Assembly: GCA_963813345.1 (NCBI GenBank)
Contig: CAWEYR010000026.1
Coordinates: 62,001-126,000, forward strand
DNA length: 64,000 nucleotides
Reading direction: 5' to 3'
From: CAWDDA01 sp963813345
GTDB taxonomy: Bacteria > Acidobacteriota > Blastocatellia > RBC074
How positions within the stretch are numbered: position 1 is the first letter of the stretch; every line of letters begins with the position of its first letter. Made by a program: the position numbers and the translations under genes. Positions 17,941 to 26,306 of this stretch are shown piece by piece. The notes below the pieces were generated by a model, which worked only from the letters and a program-made list of their open reading frames with translations, was not told the origin of the DNA and made no database searches.

Positions 17941-19574
17941 AGTCAGCGAAACTCAAAAGCGTGTCAGCGCTGGTTCTTCTGCTGGTCGCCGGGATCAACA
18001 CGCCAGCATCCTTTTTTCAGGAGCCGCAGCAGCGCCAGGTGGAACCGGCTCCTAACCGCAGGTCCGGCGAAGGTGAAGGGCCTTTTGATCGCCTCATTAT
18101 TCGTGGCGCCACGATGATCGACGGAACCGGTGCGCCGCCGATGGGCCCGGTAGACATCGTTATCGAGAACAATCGAATACGCGAGATTCGCAGCGTAGGC
18201 TTCCCGAAGATTGCCATTCGGCAGGACCGGCGGCCACCGGCAGGAACTCGCGAGATTGATGCAGCCGGGATGTATGTCATGCCCGGTCTCGTCGATTGTC
18301 ATGGTCACATCGGAGGACTGGCACAAGGGACGACAGCCGAGTACGTGTACAAGTTGTGGATGGCGAACGGAATCACGACAATCCGCGATCCAGGGTCCGC
18401 AAACGGAGTCGACTGGACGCTCAGGGAGAGAGAGCGAAGTGCGCGAAACGAGATCGTTGCACCTCGTATCTTTGTTTATGTACAGCCGGGCAGCGGCTGG
18501 GACAAAGGACCGATCACGTCAGCCGCACTCGGTCTGGAATACGTACGGTGGGCACAGTCAAAAGGCGTCGATGGCTTCAAGATCATTGGTTCAATGCAGA
18601 TCTTTGATCCTGAGATACTGGGGCCGTTCCTCGAGTCGGCGAAGACGCTTTCGCTCGGCACGACGGCTCATCTGGCACAAATGGGTGTTGCGCGGATGAA
18701 TGTGCTCGATGCCGCGCGTCGCGGGTTGAGGTCGATGGAACACTGGTACGGACTGCCTGAAGCGCTTTTTGCCGATCGGACCGTGCAGGACTACCCGCTG
18801 GATTACAACTACAACGATGAGCAGCATCGTTTTGGACAGGCCGGCAGATTATGGAAGCAGGCAGCGGCGCCCGGAAGCGATAAGTGGAACGCCGTTATGA
18901 ATGAGCTGATAAAGCTCGGCTTCACGCTCGACCCGACGTTTACGATCTACGAGGCGAGCCGCGACCTGCAACGGGCAATGCGTGCCGAATGGCACGAGCG
19001 CTACACGCTGCCGTCGCTCTGGCGATTCTATCAACCGTCTCGCGAAGCTCACGGCTCGTACTGGTTCAATTGGACAACTCAGGATGAGGTGGAGTGGAAG
19101 AACAATTATCGGCTGTGGATGGCATTCGTCAACGAGTACAAGAATCGCGGCGGACGCGTGACGACGGGGTCAGATTCGGGATTCATCTTCAAGCTTTACG
19201 GATTCGACTACATCCGTGAGCTCGAGCTATTGCAGGAAGCCGGATTCCATCCTCTCGAGGTGATACGATCAGCGACACTCAACGGAGCCCAGCTTCTTCA
19301 TGAACCCAGGAACAAGCCCATCGAGTTTGGCATTATCAGACCGGGATTGCTTGCGGACCTGGTGATCGTGCCCGAGAACCCGGTTGCAAACCTGAAAGTG
19401 CTTTATGGTACGGGAACCATTCGGCTCAATGACGATACAAATCAGGTTGAACGCGTCGGAGGAGTGAAGTACGTGATCAAGGATGGGATTATCTACGATG
19501 CAAAGAAGCTGCTTGCCGACGTCGAGCGCATCGTGCTGGAATCGAAGAAGAAAACGCCAGTGGCACTGAAATAA
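17937..19574 (+). CDS. Secreted amidohydrolase, third of three
   Basis: A 545-residue exported amidohydrolase with a hydrophobic N-terminus (SALVLLLVAGINTPA) and a proline/glutamine/arginine linker before the catalytic domain. Ligands appear complete: HGH in GLVDCHGHIGG, a candidate bridging Lys in GVDGFKIIGS, His in TTAHLAQ and SMEHWYG, and Asp in TTGSDSGF. It resembles the prolidase/dipeptidase-like branch rather than its two upstream neighbours. It starts inside the stop of the previous gene (ATGA). The substrate is unknown; the three genes form one operon for an extracytoplasmic hydrolytic function. The C-terminus ends in a Lys-rich tail. Confidence 0.88.
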   Translation: MKSAKLKSVSALVLLLVAGINTPASFFQEPQQRQVEPAPNRRSGEGEGPFDRLIIRGATMIDGTGAPPMGPVDIVIENNRIREIRSVGFPKIAIRQDRRPPAGTREIDAAGMYVMPGLVDCHGHIGGLAQGTTAEYVYKLWMANGITTIRDPGSANGVDWTLRERERSARNEIVAPRIFVYVQPGSGWDKGPITSAALGLEYVRWAQSKGVDGFKIIGSMQIFDPEILGPFLESAKTLSLGTTAHLAQMGVARMNVLDAARRGLRSMEHWYGLPEALFADRTVQDYPLDYNYNDEQHRFGQAGRLWKQAAAPGSDKWNAVMNELIKLGFTLDPTFTIYEASRDLQRAMRAEWHERYTLPSLWRFYQPSREAHGSYWFNWTTQDEVEWKNNYRLWMAFVNEYKNRGGRVTTGSDSGFIFKLYGFDYIRELELLQEAGFHPLEVIRSATLNGAQLLHEPRNKPIEFGIIRPGLLADLVIVPENPVANLKVLYGTGTIRLNDDTNQVERVGGVKYVIKDGIIYDAKKLLADVERIVLESKKKTPVALK

Positions 19575-19584
19575 GGCAGAAGAA

Positions 19585-19701
19585 GGGGTCGGGGATCAGG
19601 GGTCGGGGGTCGGGGTATGGAGTTCAAGCTTTAGCTTGCTGGTTCAGTCGCAACTCCAGCAAGCTGAAGCTTGAACTCCAAACCCTGACCCCCGACCCCT
19701 G
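19585..19701. repeat. Nested palindrome: GGGGTC-word outer arms, GTTCAAGCTT core
   Basis: The outer arms are GGGGTCGGGGATCAGGGGTC... (from 19585) and ...CCCTGACCCCCGACCCCTG (to about 19701). The inner arms are ATGGAGTTCAAGCTTTAGC TTGCTGG and CCAGCAAGCTGAAGCTTGAA CTCCA. One inner position is T in one arm and G in the complement position of the other, giving a G-U type pair rather than a mismatch. It separates the convergent amidohydrolase operon and Lys-rich protein gene. Confidence 0.88.
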
Positions 19702-19729
19702 TCTCCGCTGATGCACTTGATGCGTCAGT

Positions 19730-20251
19730 TCAATTATTTTTCTTCTTTTTCTCTTCCTTGGCTGCCTTGTCAGTTGTTTCCTTGGCTGCCTTATCAGTTG
19801 TTTCCTTGGCTGCCTTATCGGTTGTTTCCTTGGCTGCCTTATCGGTTGTTTCCTTGGCTGCCTTATCGGTTGTTTCCTTGGCCTGCCTTGTCCGTTGTCT
19901 CCTTGCCTCCTTGGCTTCCTTCTCCTCGGCCTTTGTCTTTTCCTTGGCAGCCTTGGCGTCAGCAGCAGCGGCCGCAGCAGCAGGGTCAGTCGCTTCTTCA
20001 GTCTTCTTCTTACTCTTCTTTGCGTTCTTCTCGGCCTTTTCCTTTTCCTTGTCTACCTCTGCGGCAGCCTTATCCTTATCCTTTTCCTTATCCTTATCCT
20101 TATCCTTATCCTTTTGAGCCTTCTCGGCCGCAGCATCGGGGTTATGTCCAATGATGATGGATGGAGCTCCGGCGTAAGCGCCCGATCCGACAAGAGCCGC
20201 GGCAAGAGTGATTGAGAGTGCCGCGATCAGTTTCTTAAGGTTCAACTTCAT
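19730..20251 (-). CDS. Secreted Lys/Asp/Ala-rich low-complexity protein with KETTDKAA repeats
   Basis: A signal peptide (MKLNLKKLIAALSITLAAALVGSGAYAG) is followed by a highly charged region of KDKDKDKEKDKDK and KKSKKK type, an alanine stretch, then tandem copies of the octapeptide KETTDKAA and a Lys/Asn tail. A segment reading EARRQRTRQA in the middle of the repeats becomes another KETTDKAA copy if one base is added and one removed, so it is probably two compensating sequence errors. The function is unknown; the composition suggests a disordered, possibly polyanion-binding exported protein. The start is excellent (GGAGGTGA, 3 bases before ATG). It is divergent from perR. Confidence 0.75.
   Translation of the reverse strand: MKLNLKKLIAALSITLAAALVGSGAYAGAPSIIIGHNPDAAAEKAQKDKDKDKDKEKDKDKAAAEVDKEKEKAEKNAKKSKKKTEEATDPAAAAAAADAKAAKEKTKAEEKEAKEARRQRTRQAKETTDKAAKETTDKAAKETTDKAAKETTDKAAKETTDKAAKEEKKKKNN
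19757..19901. repeat. 24-bp in-gene tandem repeat encoding KETTDKAA
   Basis: Five 24-bp units run from 19757 to 19876 (unit CTTGGCTGCC TTATCGGTTG TTTC on the plus strand), followed by one diverged 25-bp unit to 19901. The unit length is a multiple of three, so copy-number changes keep the frame. The second and third base differences between units are few, which indicates recent amplification. Confidence 0.9.
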
Positions 20252-20334
20252 TCGTCACCTCCACTTAGCAGTCGTTTTCAGCATCGGGCATCTTAGCACA
20301 TTCCTCCCGCTGTGCGATCGCGTTTGCGACCGAC

Positions 20335-20365
20335 TTGACAAAGCTCAGATTTAGACTTATTCTAA
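20335..20365 (+). promoter_or_regulatory. Sigma-70 promoter with embedded PerR-like box upstream of perR
   Basis: TTGACA at 20335-20340 and TATTCT at 20358-20363 are separated by exactly 17 bp. The palindrome TTAGACTTATTCTAA at 20351-20365 covers the -10 element and differs at one position from the PerR/Fur-type consensus TTAGAATNATTCTAA. Binding there would block RNA polymerase, so autoregulation by the adjacent Fur-family gene is likely. The predicted transcription start is near 20370, only a few bases before the ATG at 20374. Confidence 0.75.
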
Positions 20366-20373
20366 CTCTCGAT

Positions 20374-20790
20374 ATGGGAAGAGTGAGGCAGACAAACCAG
20401 GTGACCGAATCCGGACTTACGGCTCAACGACGCGTCGTGCTCGATGTCATTCGCGAGAGCGACGCTCATCCAACTGCCGGCGAAGTCTTCGATTCCGCCC
20501 GCGCCAAACTGCCTTCAATCAGCTATGCGACCGTATACAACTCGCTCCGCTTTCTGCGTGATGCCGGACTCGTCAGTGAAATCACTTTCGGTAACGGTGC
20601 CAGCCGCTACGACAGAATCGTCGAGCGGCACGATCACGCAATCTGTCAGCGGTGCGGCCATATGGTCGATTTTTCACTTTCGGATGCGACCGCTCTCAAG
20701 GCGCGTGCGGCGCAGAAGTCGCATTTCAAACCGTTATCAATTCATCTTACCTTGATCGGTCTCTGTCCGGACTGCAAGACGGGCAGTTAG
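20374..20790 (+). CDS. perR: Fur-family regulator, probably the peroxide sensor PerR
   Basis: A 138-residue Fur-family repressor: a winged-helix DNA-binding half (ESGLTAQRRVVLDVIRES, SYATVYNSLRFLRDAGLVSE) and a dimerisation half with His-rich metal residues (ERHDHAICQRC) and the structural zinc CxxC pair (CQRC and CPDC). The gene lies 34 bp before a peroxiredoxin gene and under a PerR-like box, which favours PerR over Fur. In the PerR family, iron-catalysed oxidation of a His inactivates the repressor. The ATG at 20374 implies an almost leaderless message; a GTG at 20401 is an alternative start. A further upstream in-frame start at 20335 is excluded because it overlaps the promoter. Confidence 0.85.
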   Translation: MGRVRQTNQVTESGLTAQRRVVLDVIRESDAHPTAGEVFDSARAKLPSISYATVYNSLRFLRDAGLVSEITFGNGASRYDRIVERHDHAICQRCGHMVDFSLSDATALKARAAQKSHFKPLSIHLTLIGLCPDCKTGS

Positions 20791-20824
20791 AAACAAATTA
20801 GAGGGAAGGAATCAATCCAGAATT

Positions 20825-21409
20825 ATGCAATCACAGGCAACAGGTCTTACACAGGTAGTCGAAGTCATCAAAGCTCAGATCGGGAAACCGGCTCCAGACT
20901 TTGATCTGGCATCGACGAAAAACATCAAGACACTGGGTGACAACGTCAAGCTCTCGGACTATCGAGGGAAATGGCTTGTTCTCCTGTTTTATCCGCTCGA
21001 TTTCACGTTCGTTTGTCCAACCGAGTTGACCGCTTTCAGCGACAGATACGATGAGTTCGAAGGAATTGGGGCAGAGGTGATCGGGCTATCAACCGATTCG
21101 GTATTCTCGCATCGGGCCTGGCTTTCGACTCCGCGCGACAAGGGTGGCGTTGAGGGTCTCAATTACCCGCTTGCTGCCGACATCACCAAGGAGACGTCCA
21201 AGGACTACGGCGTCCTGATTGAAGAAAAAGGTATCGCGCTGCGCGGCCTCTTTGTGATCGATCCTGAAGGCATCCTGCGTTACAAGGTCGTTCACGATCT
21301 CAATATCGGACGCTCAGTTGAGGAGACGCTGCGTGTGATCCAGGCGCTGCAGACTGGCGGCCTCTGTCAGGCTGAGTGGCGACCTGGACAACAGACAATC
21401 AAAGCTTAG
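20825..21409 (+). CDS. Typical 2-Cys peroxiredoxin (AhpC/Prx1 group)
   Basis: The protein reduces hydrogen peroxide and alkyl hydroperoxides in the cytoplasm. The peroxidatic Cys is in YPLDFTFVCPTE and the resolving Cys in TGGLCQAEW, so the full two-Cys cycle is possible. GLSTDSVFSHRAW, LNYPLAADITKE and RGLFVIDPEGILR are characteristic. At 194 residues it has the usual length. GAGGGAAGGA precedes the ATG. It is co-transcribed with perR, matching the common regulator-peroxidase pairing, and is followed by a thioredoxin-like gene that might recycle it. Confidence 0.93.
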   Translation: MQSQATGLTQVVEVIKAQIGKPAPDFDLASTKNIKTLGDNVKLSDYRGKWLVLLFYPLDFTFVCPTELTAFSDRYDEFEGIGAEVIGLSTDSVFSHRAWLSTPRDKGGVEGLNYPLAADITKETSKDYGVLIEEKGIALRGLFVIDPEGILRYKVVHDLNIGRSVEETLRVIQALQTGGLCQAEWRPGQQTIKA

Positions 21410-21442
21410 TTGGGCCTAATGGCTCTAGGAGAAGTGAGGGAG

Positions 21443-21895
21443 ATGGGTCTCAGAATTGGAACTGAAATGCCCGCGCTCGACGGGGCTACAGAGTGGATCA
21501 ACACCAACGGGAATGGTCTCACCGTCGAGACGGGATCACCTACGCTGGTGCATTTCTGGTCGTTAAGCTGCGGAATGTGCAAGGAGAATCTTCCTCGCGT
21601 CGCCGAGCTTCGCGATCTGAGAAAGAATCAAGGCCTCCAGGTAGTCGCGGTTCACATGCCGCGCTACCCGGAGGACACAAACGTCGAAGCAGTGCGCGAG
21701 GCGATTGGCGAGCTGAAAATCACTGAAGCCTGCGCAATCGACAATGAGCATAAGCTTCGCGATGCGTTCGGAAACGATCGTGGATATGTCCCTGCTTATT
21801 ATGTCTTCGATCGTGAGGGTCGGTTGAAGGGATTTGCTGCCGGAGAAAAGGGTCTCAACCTGGTACTTCCGGCGATCGAACGTGTGCTGGCGTAG
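21443..21895 (+). CDS. TlpA/ResA-like thioredoxin-fold protein
   Basis: A 150-residue thioredoxin-fold protein with the redox pair in WSLSCGMCKENLPR, a cis-Pro region in VPAYYVFDREGRL, and no clear signal peptide. It probably acts as a cytoplasmic thiol reductase. The ATG at 21443 lies 9 bp after AGGAGA and gives MGLRIGTEMPALDG; earlier in-frame starts at 21410 and 21419 lack good ribosome sites. It is the third gene of the perR-peroxiredoxin operon (33 bp gap), so reduction of the peroxiredoxin or associated disulfides is a reasonable inference. Confidence 0.83.
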   Translation: MGLRIGTEMPALDGATEWINTNGNGLTVETGSPTLVHFWSLSCGMCKENLPRVAELRDLRKNQGLQVVAVHMPRYPEDTNVEAVREAIGELKITEACAIDNEHKLRDAFGNDRGYVPAYYVFDREGRLKGFAAGEKGLNLVLPAIERVLA

Positions 21896-21906
21896 ACTAA
21901 GGAGGC

Positions 21907-22026
21907 TGTACCGCCTGGGAGCGCCGGCCTCCCGGCGGACGAGCTGGAAAGTCTTGGCGAAGACTCGCACGCTTCGCGGCTCGTGGCCGGCCGGGAGGCC
22001 GGCGCTCCCAGGCGGTACAACGTACC
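21907..22026. repeat. Palindrome, GTACCGCC family with GGGAGCGCC inner arms
   Basis: The left arm GTACCGCCTGGGAGCGCCGG CCTCCCGG (from 21907) pairs with CCGGGAGGCCGGCGCTCCCA GGCGGTACAACGTACC (to 22026). The outer word is the same as at 6980 and 52462; the inner GGGAGCGCC word is shared with 34652 and 39939. It lies between the convergent thioredoxin-like and repeat-helical protein genes. Confidence 0.87.
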
Positions 22027-22029
22027 TTC

Positions 22030-23080
22030 TTACTTCTTCTTGTATTTCTCGATCAGTTCTTTGAGGCCGTTGGTAGATCCGTTGTGACGGTAGGAATAGT
22101 ACTGTTCGAGGTTCGGCATCAGCTCCTTGGTCATCGGCTCGTAAGCCGGTTTACCCTCAGCGCCGGCGATTGCGCGGGCATACCAGTCGATCACCTCGTC
22201 CATCTTCGCCTGAGCCTGCTTTAGTACTGCCTCGTTCTTCTCGGCATTGTATTTCTTTGCGAGTTCCTGATACTCGTCGTTGGCGAACGTCCCGAGCAGC
22301 ATTGCGTTCACCGGGTCACCCGGGTTCGAGCGTCGCTGCCTTCTCAAGATTGGCTTTGGCAGCGGGCTTTTCATTCGTGACATAGGCCATTACGCCCTGC
22401 GCCTGATAGAGCTTTGGAAGCCACTGCGTGCGATATGGCGGCCATGCTGCCGGGTCCATTAGTGGCGGCTTTTTGTCCCCTTCCATCAACTCAATCGATT
22501 GCTTTGCGTACTGTTTGCTCACGGGCACATACTTCCCGTTCTGTTTCTGCACCTCGTTCGCGCCCACGATCGCCAGTTGTGTTCTGAGGACAACATCTTC
22601 CGGATGTTTTTCCAGGTACTTTGCTCCCTCGGCAAATCCCTCGTCGAGCTTTTTTCCGCGGATGAGCCCGTCGACCAGATATGGCTTCACCATTTCCGCT
22701 TCTTCAGGCTGATCAAACGTAGTCATGTAGGTCTGAGAAAGAGCAACCCTTTGCGCCGGATCTTCGACACGCGAGACCTCATCTGCCAGATAGGTCGCTA
22801 CCCTCTTCCTCGTCGGGCTCTTGCCAAACTTTTTGAGATACTCGGAAGCCGCCTGAAGCTTCAGGGTCGGATCTGTTGCCGTGTTGATCTTCTCAAGCGC
22901 TTTCTTTTCGTCCTCCGAAACCGCCGCTCCCTGCGTCTGAGGTGGCGACTGCGGAGTCTGTGGCGGCGACTGCGGAGTCTGCGGCGTCTGTGGATATTGC
23001 TGCGACAGCGCAGCGCCGTAAGCCGGACAAATCATCGCGCACATTATGAATGCGGCATTCGCCATCTTTCGTAGATTCAT
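22030..23080 (-). CDS. Secreted helical (TPR-like) protein with Pro/Gln linker (one frameshift)
   Basis: An exported protein of about 350 residues: signal peptide (MNLRKMANAAFIMCAMICPAYGAA), a QTPQSPPQTPQSPP linker, then regular amphipathic helices (KINTATDPTLKLQAASEYLKKFG, AKYLEKHPEDVVLRTQLA, KANLEKAATLEPGDP, EYQELAKKYNAEKNE) that look like tetratricopeptide-type repeats for protein binding. The frame breaks at about 22318-22324; removing one G from GGG turns LEPG-stop into LEPGDPVNAM. No enzyme motif is visible. I chose the ATG at 23080 because the signal peptide follows directly. The role is unknown. Confidence 0.75.
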
Positions 23081-23268
23081 GATCAACCTCATATCTTTGG
23101 GTGGATTGGTTCGGACTTGTGAATTATACGTGACACGATTGAACTTGACGAGGCCAACCTCCGCCAAATAGAATCATAAGTCGCAGTTAAGGACTCAGGA
23201 CGCGCCCCACGAAAGCTCCGAGACCTGAATACAGTTTTTCATAGAGCGCGGCAGGAGTTTCCTTTTAC

Positions 23269-26200
23269 ATGAGGGTCTCGGAATCATTCTCCTTTCACAA
23301 ATCACCTAAATCTTACAAACCCTTTTTCATTCTTTCTATAGCGCTGGCAGCGATTGCGATTACGGCGTGGATTGCTACAGCCGAGAGTGCGGCCCAGTCA
23401 CGTGAGCGGGTTCTCGACCTGCGAGAGCTACCGCAGCAGCAGCCACAACAACATAATCACAGGTTTCTCGAACAGGACGATCCGGGAGCGTTCCTCTTAT
23501 CTTATCGCGACGGAGTGCGCGTCTGCGAAGTCGCACCGCCGGATCGTGGCGGCCCAGCTCGCGTCGCGCAGTGTTGCCGTCAACAGAATCAATCACCAAA
23601 CGCGCGGCGAGGGAGGCATTACGCAGCAGCAGCCGGCTCCTCTTTCGGGTTTGAAAATTGTTCTTCGCGGGACGCAGCAGCTTGAAGAGTTTCCCCAGGC
23701 AAAGCAGGCATTTCTGCGCGCTGCGGCAACCTGGGAAAGGATCATCGAGTCCCCAATTTCGATTGTGCTCGATGTGGACTTCGGTCCAAAGAACTTCGAT
23801 GTTCCTTTCCCCAACGACAGGATTATCGGGTCCACGAGAAGTCAGATCGTCGGTGACTAATGACGAGATACGATGACGTACGTTCCGAGCTCGGCTGATC
23901 GTGCACAGGCGCCCGCTCAGGCGTCAGTTATCCGGCGGCTTCCATCGGCAGGCTTCCAACAGACCTCGGCACCAGAACAGGAGTAGTAGCTCCGACCGCC
24001 ATCTTTCGCGCGCTCGGGATGATCCCGCCGATTGCGGATCCGGACGGCGAAGAGGACGACTTCGGCAAGCCGCCGGCGATCGGCTTCAACTCCGCAATCA
24101 AGTTCGACTTCAACGCGGCCGATGGCATTGATGCTGATAAGCTCGATTTCGAGGCCGCGGCGCTTCACGAGATTGGTCACGCTCTCGGTTTTTACTCGAG
24201 TGTCGGCGTATCTTCATCTGTCCGGCCCTCGGTTTGGGATTTCTTCAGGCTCCGGCCGGATATGGACATGGCCGCGTTTGGAACCGCAGAACGAATACTT
24301 ACGGCCGGTGGAATGCAGGCATTCCTGGCGGGTCGAGAGCCGCTCGCACTTTCAACGGGCAATCCGCAGGCAACAATCGGTGACCGTCGTCAGGCGAGCC
24401 ATTGGAAAGACGATCTGCTCAACAACGGTAATTACATCGGGATCATGGACCCCACCGGCGAGCTGCCGGGGATCACGATGAGATCACTGAGAATGACCTC
24501 TATGCGCTCGCGACAATGGGCTATCGCATCCGATCAGTCGACAGCGTTCCAACTACGGAATTGCTGGCAGACGATGGGTCGCTCGATACCGGTGTCGCCG
24601 GTGCAGGTGTGGTCATTGTTAACAGGTTGACACCGTCGTCTTATCCCGCGCGGCTCGAAGCGATCAGAATCAACTTCGCACAGTTCAAGGATCTTCCCGA
24701 TCCTTCCGGCGCCGCGATACGTCTTGTTGCGTTCGCCGGAGCGCCCGGTAGTACGTCACCCCCATCGAATCCGGTCTTACTGGTCGATCAGCTCGAGCCC
24801 TTGCCGAAGATTACCATCTCAGGCGATTTCGTAGACTTCAAAATCAAGAACGGGCCGGTCCTGAATGAAGGTGATTTCTATGTCGGCTTTCAGGCTCCTG
24901 AGCCTGCCGGAGGTGTTGTCTTCTCTCTCGACAGACGATGAACCAAAGAACGGCAGGTCGTTTTACTCGGTCAATGACGGCAGCACTTATCGGGGACTGA
25001 CGCTAAGTTGGAACAACCCGCCCGTGACGTATAACGCGATGATCAGAGCGCTCATTTCGGTCGACCGAGGAGTGCGAGTTGAGGGCTCTATCGGTCGTCC
25101 GGGCGAGACGGTAGCTGTTCCAATCACACTTCTTTCAAAGGGCAGCGAACGATCGGCCGCGTTCAGCCTCGATTTCGATCCCGCCGTGATCGTGCTTGAG
25201 GGAATCGAGAGCGGTGAATCAGGTATCACGCTTCAAACGTCTGGAGCGGGAACGTCGGGTCATTTCGGAATCAATGCGTTTGTTCCCGAGGGGCAGACTT
25301 TCGCCGCAGGGAGGCGCCGGCTTGCAGTCGCGCGGTTCCGCATAAACCCGAACGCGCCTGCCAGTGTGTTGTCGATCACTCTTGGTAGTCAGCCAACGGT
25401 GCGCAAGATTCTCGGTGCGGGCAACACCGATCTGACGGAATCAGCCGCATTCACTGGCGGCACGCTCGTGATTGCGGGCAAGGTCGTATGCGCCTCGGCG
25501 GCAAGCTATGTTCCAGATGTCCTCGCTCCGGAATCGCTGGTTGTGGGATTTGGAGCGAAGCTCAGTGTCGAAGAGGCCGCTGCGAACAGTGTGCCACTTC
25601 CTCACGCTCTCGTTGGAACCACGGTTCGCATAAGAGATCGCGAGAATCGCGAATTCCTCTCTCAGCTCCTTTACGCATCATCTGGTCAGGCGAATTTCCT
25701 CCTGCCGGCGGCCCTCGCGCTCGGACCTGCGACAATAGAGATATCAAGCCTCGATGGAAATGTCTCTATCGGTTTGATACAAGTCGAGAAGATCGCGCCA
25801 GGCCTCTTCTCAGCAAACTCTACCGGACGCGACATCGCCGCTGGGTACATCGTGAGAGTGCGAAATGGCCAGCAGACAACGGAACCGTTTGCGAGGTTCG
25901 ATTCCGGAGCTGGCGGATTTGTGCCGATACCAATTGACCTCGGCCCCAACGGAGACGACATATATCCTGTGTTCTATGGAACTGGGATCCGGAACCGCGA
26001 CCTCAACGGGAATGTAACTGCAACCATCGGGGGGTGTCCGCGTCAATGTAACCTACGCGAGCTCGTCGCCTCCTTATGTGGGTCTCGATCAGGTGAATAC
26101 AGGCCCGATCCCTCGATCTCTTGCTGGTCGTGGCGAGGTGGAAATTGTGCTGAACGTCGACGGTAAGGAAGCCAACCGCTTAAAGGTCGTATTCAAATAG
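23269..26200 (+). CDS. Secreted zinc metalloprotease with TIGR03437-type C-terminus (multiple frameshifts)
   Basis: One long exported protein, about 970 residues, read across at least six frame changes (near 23450-23520, 23860-23910, 24480-24510, 24930 and 26030). Order: a signal/TM segment (ILSIALAAIAITAWIATAESAAQ); LVLRGTQQL-type region; a metzincin-like zinc motif HEIGHALGF (about 24170) followed by Ser-rich DFFRLRPD; GIMDPTGELPG, resembling a Met-turn; a cohesin-like sandwich (VAVPITLLSKGSERSAAFSLDFDP); and a C-terminal module (AASYVPDVLAPESLVVGFGA, ASSGQANFLLPAA) of the TIGR03437 type expanded in Acidobacteriota. All domains survive, so I read it as one gene with sequence errors, though true decay cannot be excluded. 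Confidence 0.7.
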
Positions 26201-26221
26201 TCTCCGGACAACTTCAAAGTA

Positions 26222-26259
26222 AGTGGCTCTCACGTTAATCTGACGGTGTGAGAGCCACT
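26222..26259 (+). terminator. Hairpin after the metalloprotease gene
   Basis: AGTGGCTCTCAC at 26222-26233 pairs perfectly with GTGAGAGCCACT at 26248-26259, 22 bp past the stop codon. There is no T-run, so it may be a repeat or an RNA-end protector rather than a classical terminator. GACCACCGACCAC words (26286-26300) follow and resemble the arms of the 60429 element. Confidence 0.45.
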
Positions 26260-26306
26260 AAGCAATGTAAAACCTAACGAAATCACCGACCACCGACCAC
26301 GGATCA

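Noticed and set aside
19757..19901. Intergenic minisatellite or CRISPR-like array
   Set aside because: The 24-bp units lie inside an open frame and encode a regular octapeptide.
23269..26200. Several small independent genes
   Set aside because: Successive frames encode consecutive parts of one exported metalloprotease with no ribosome sites between them.
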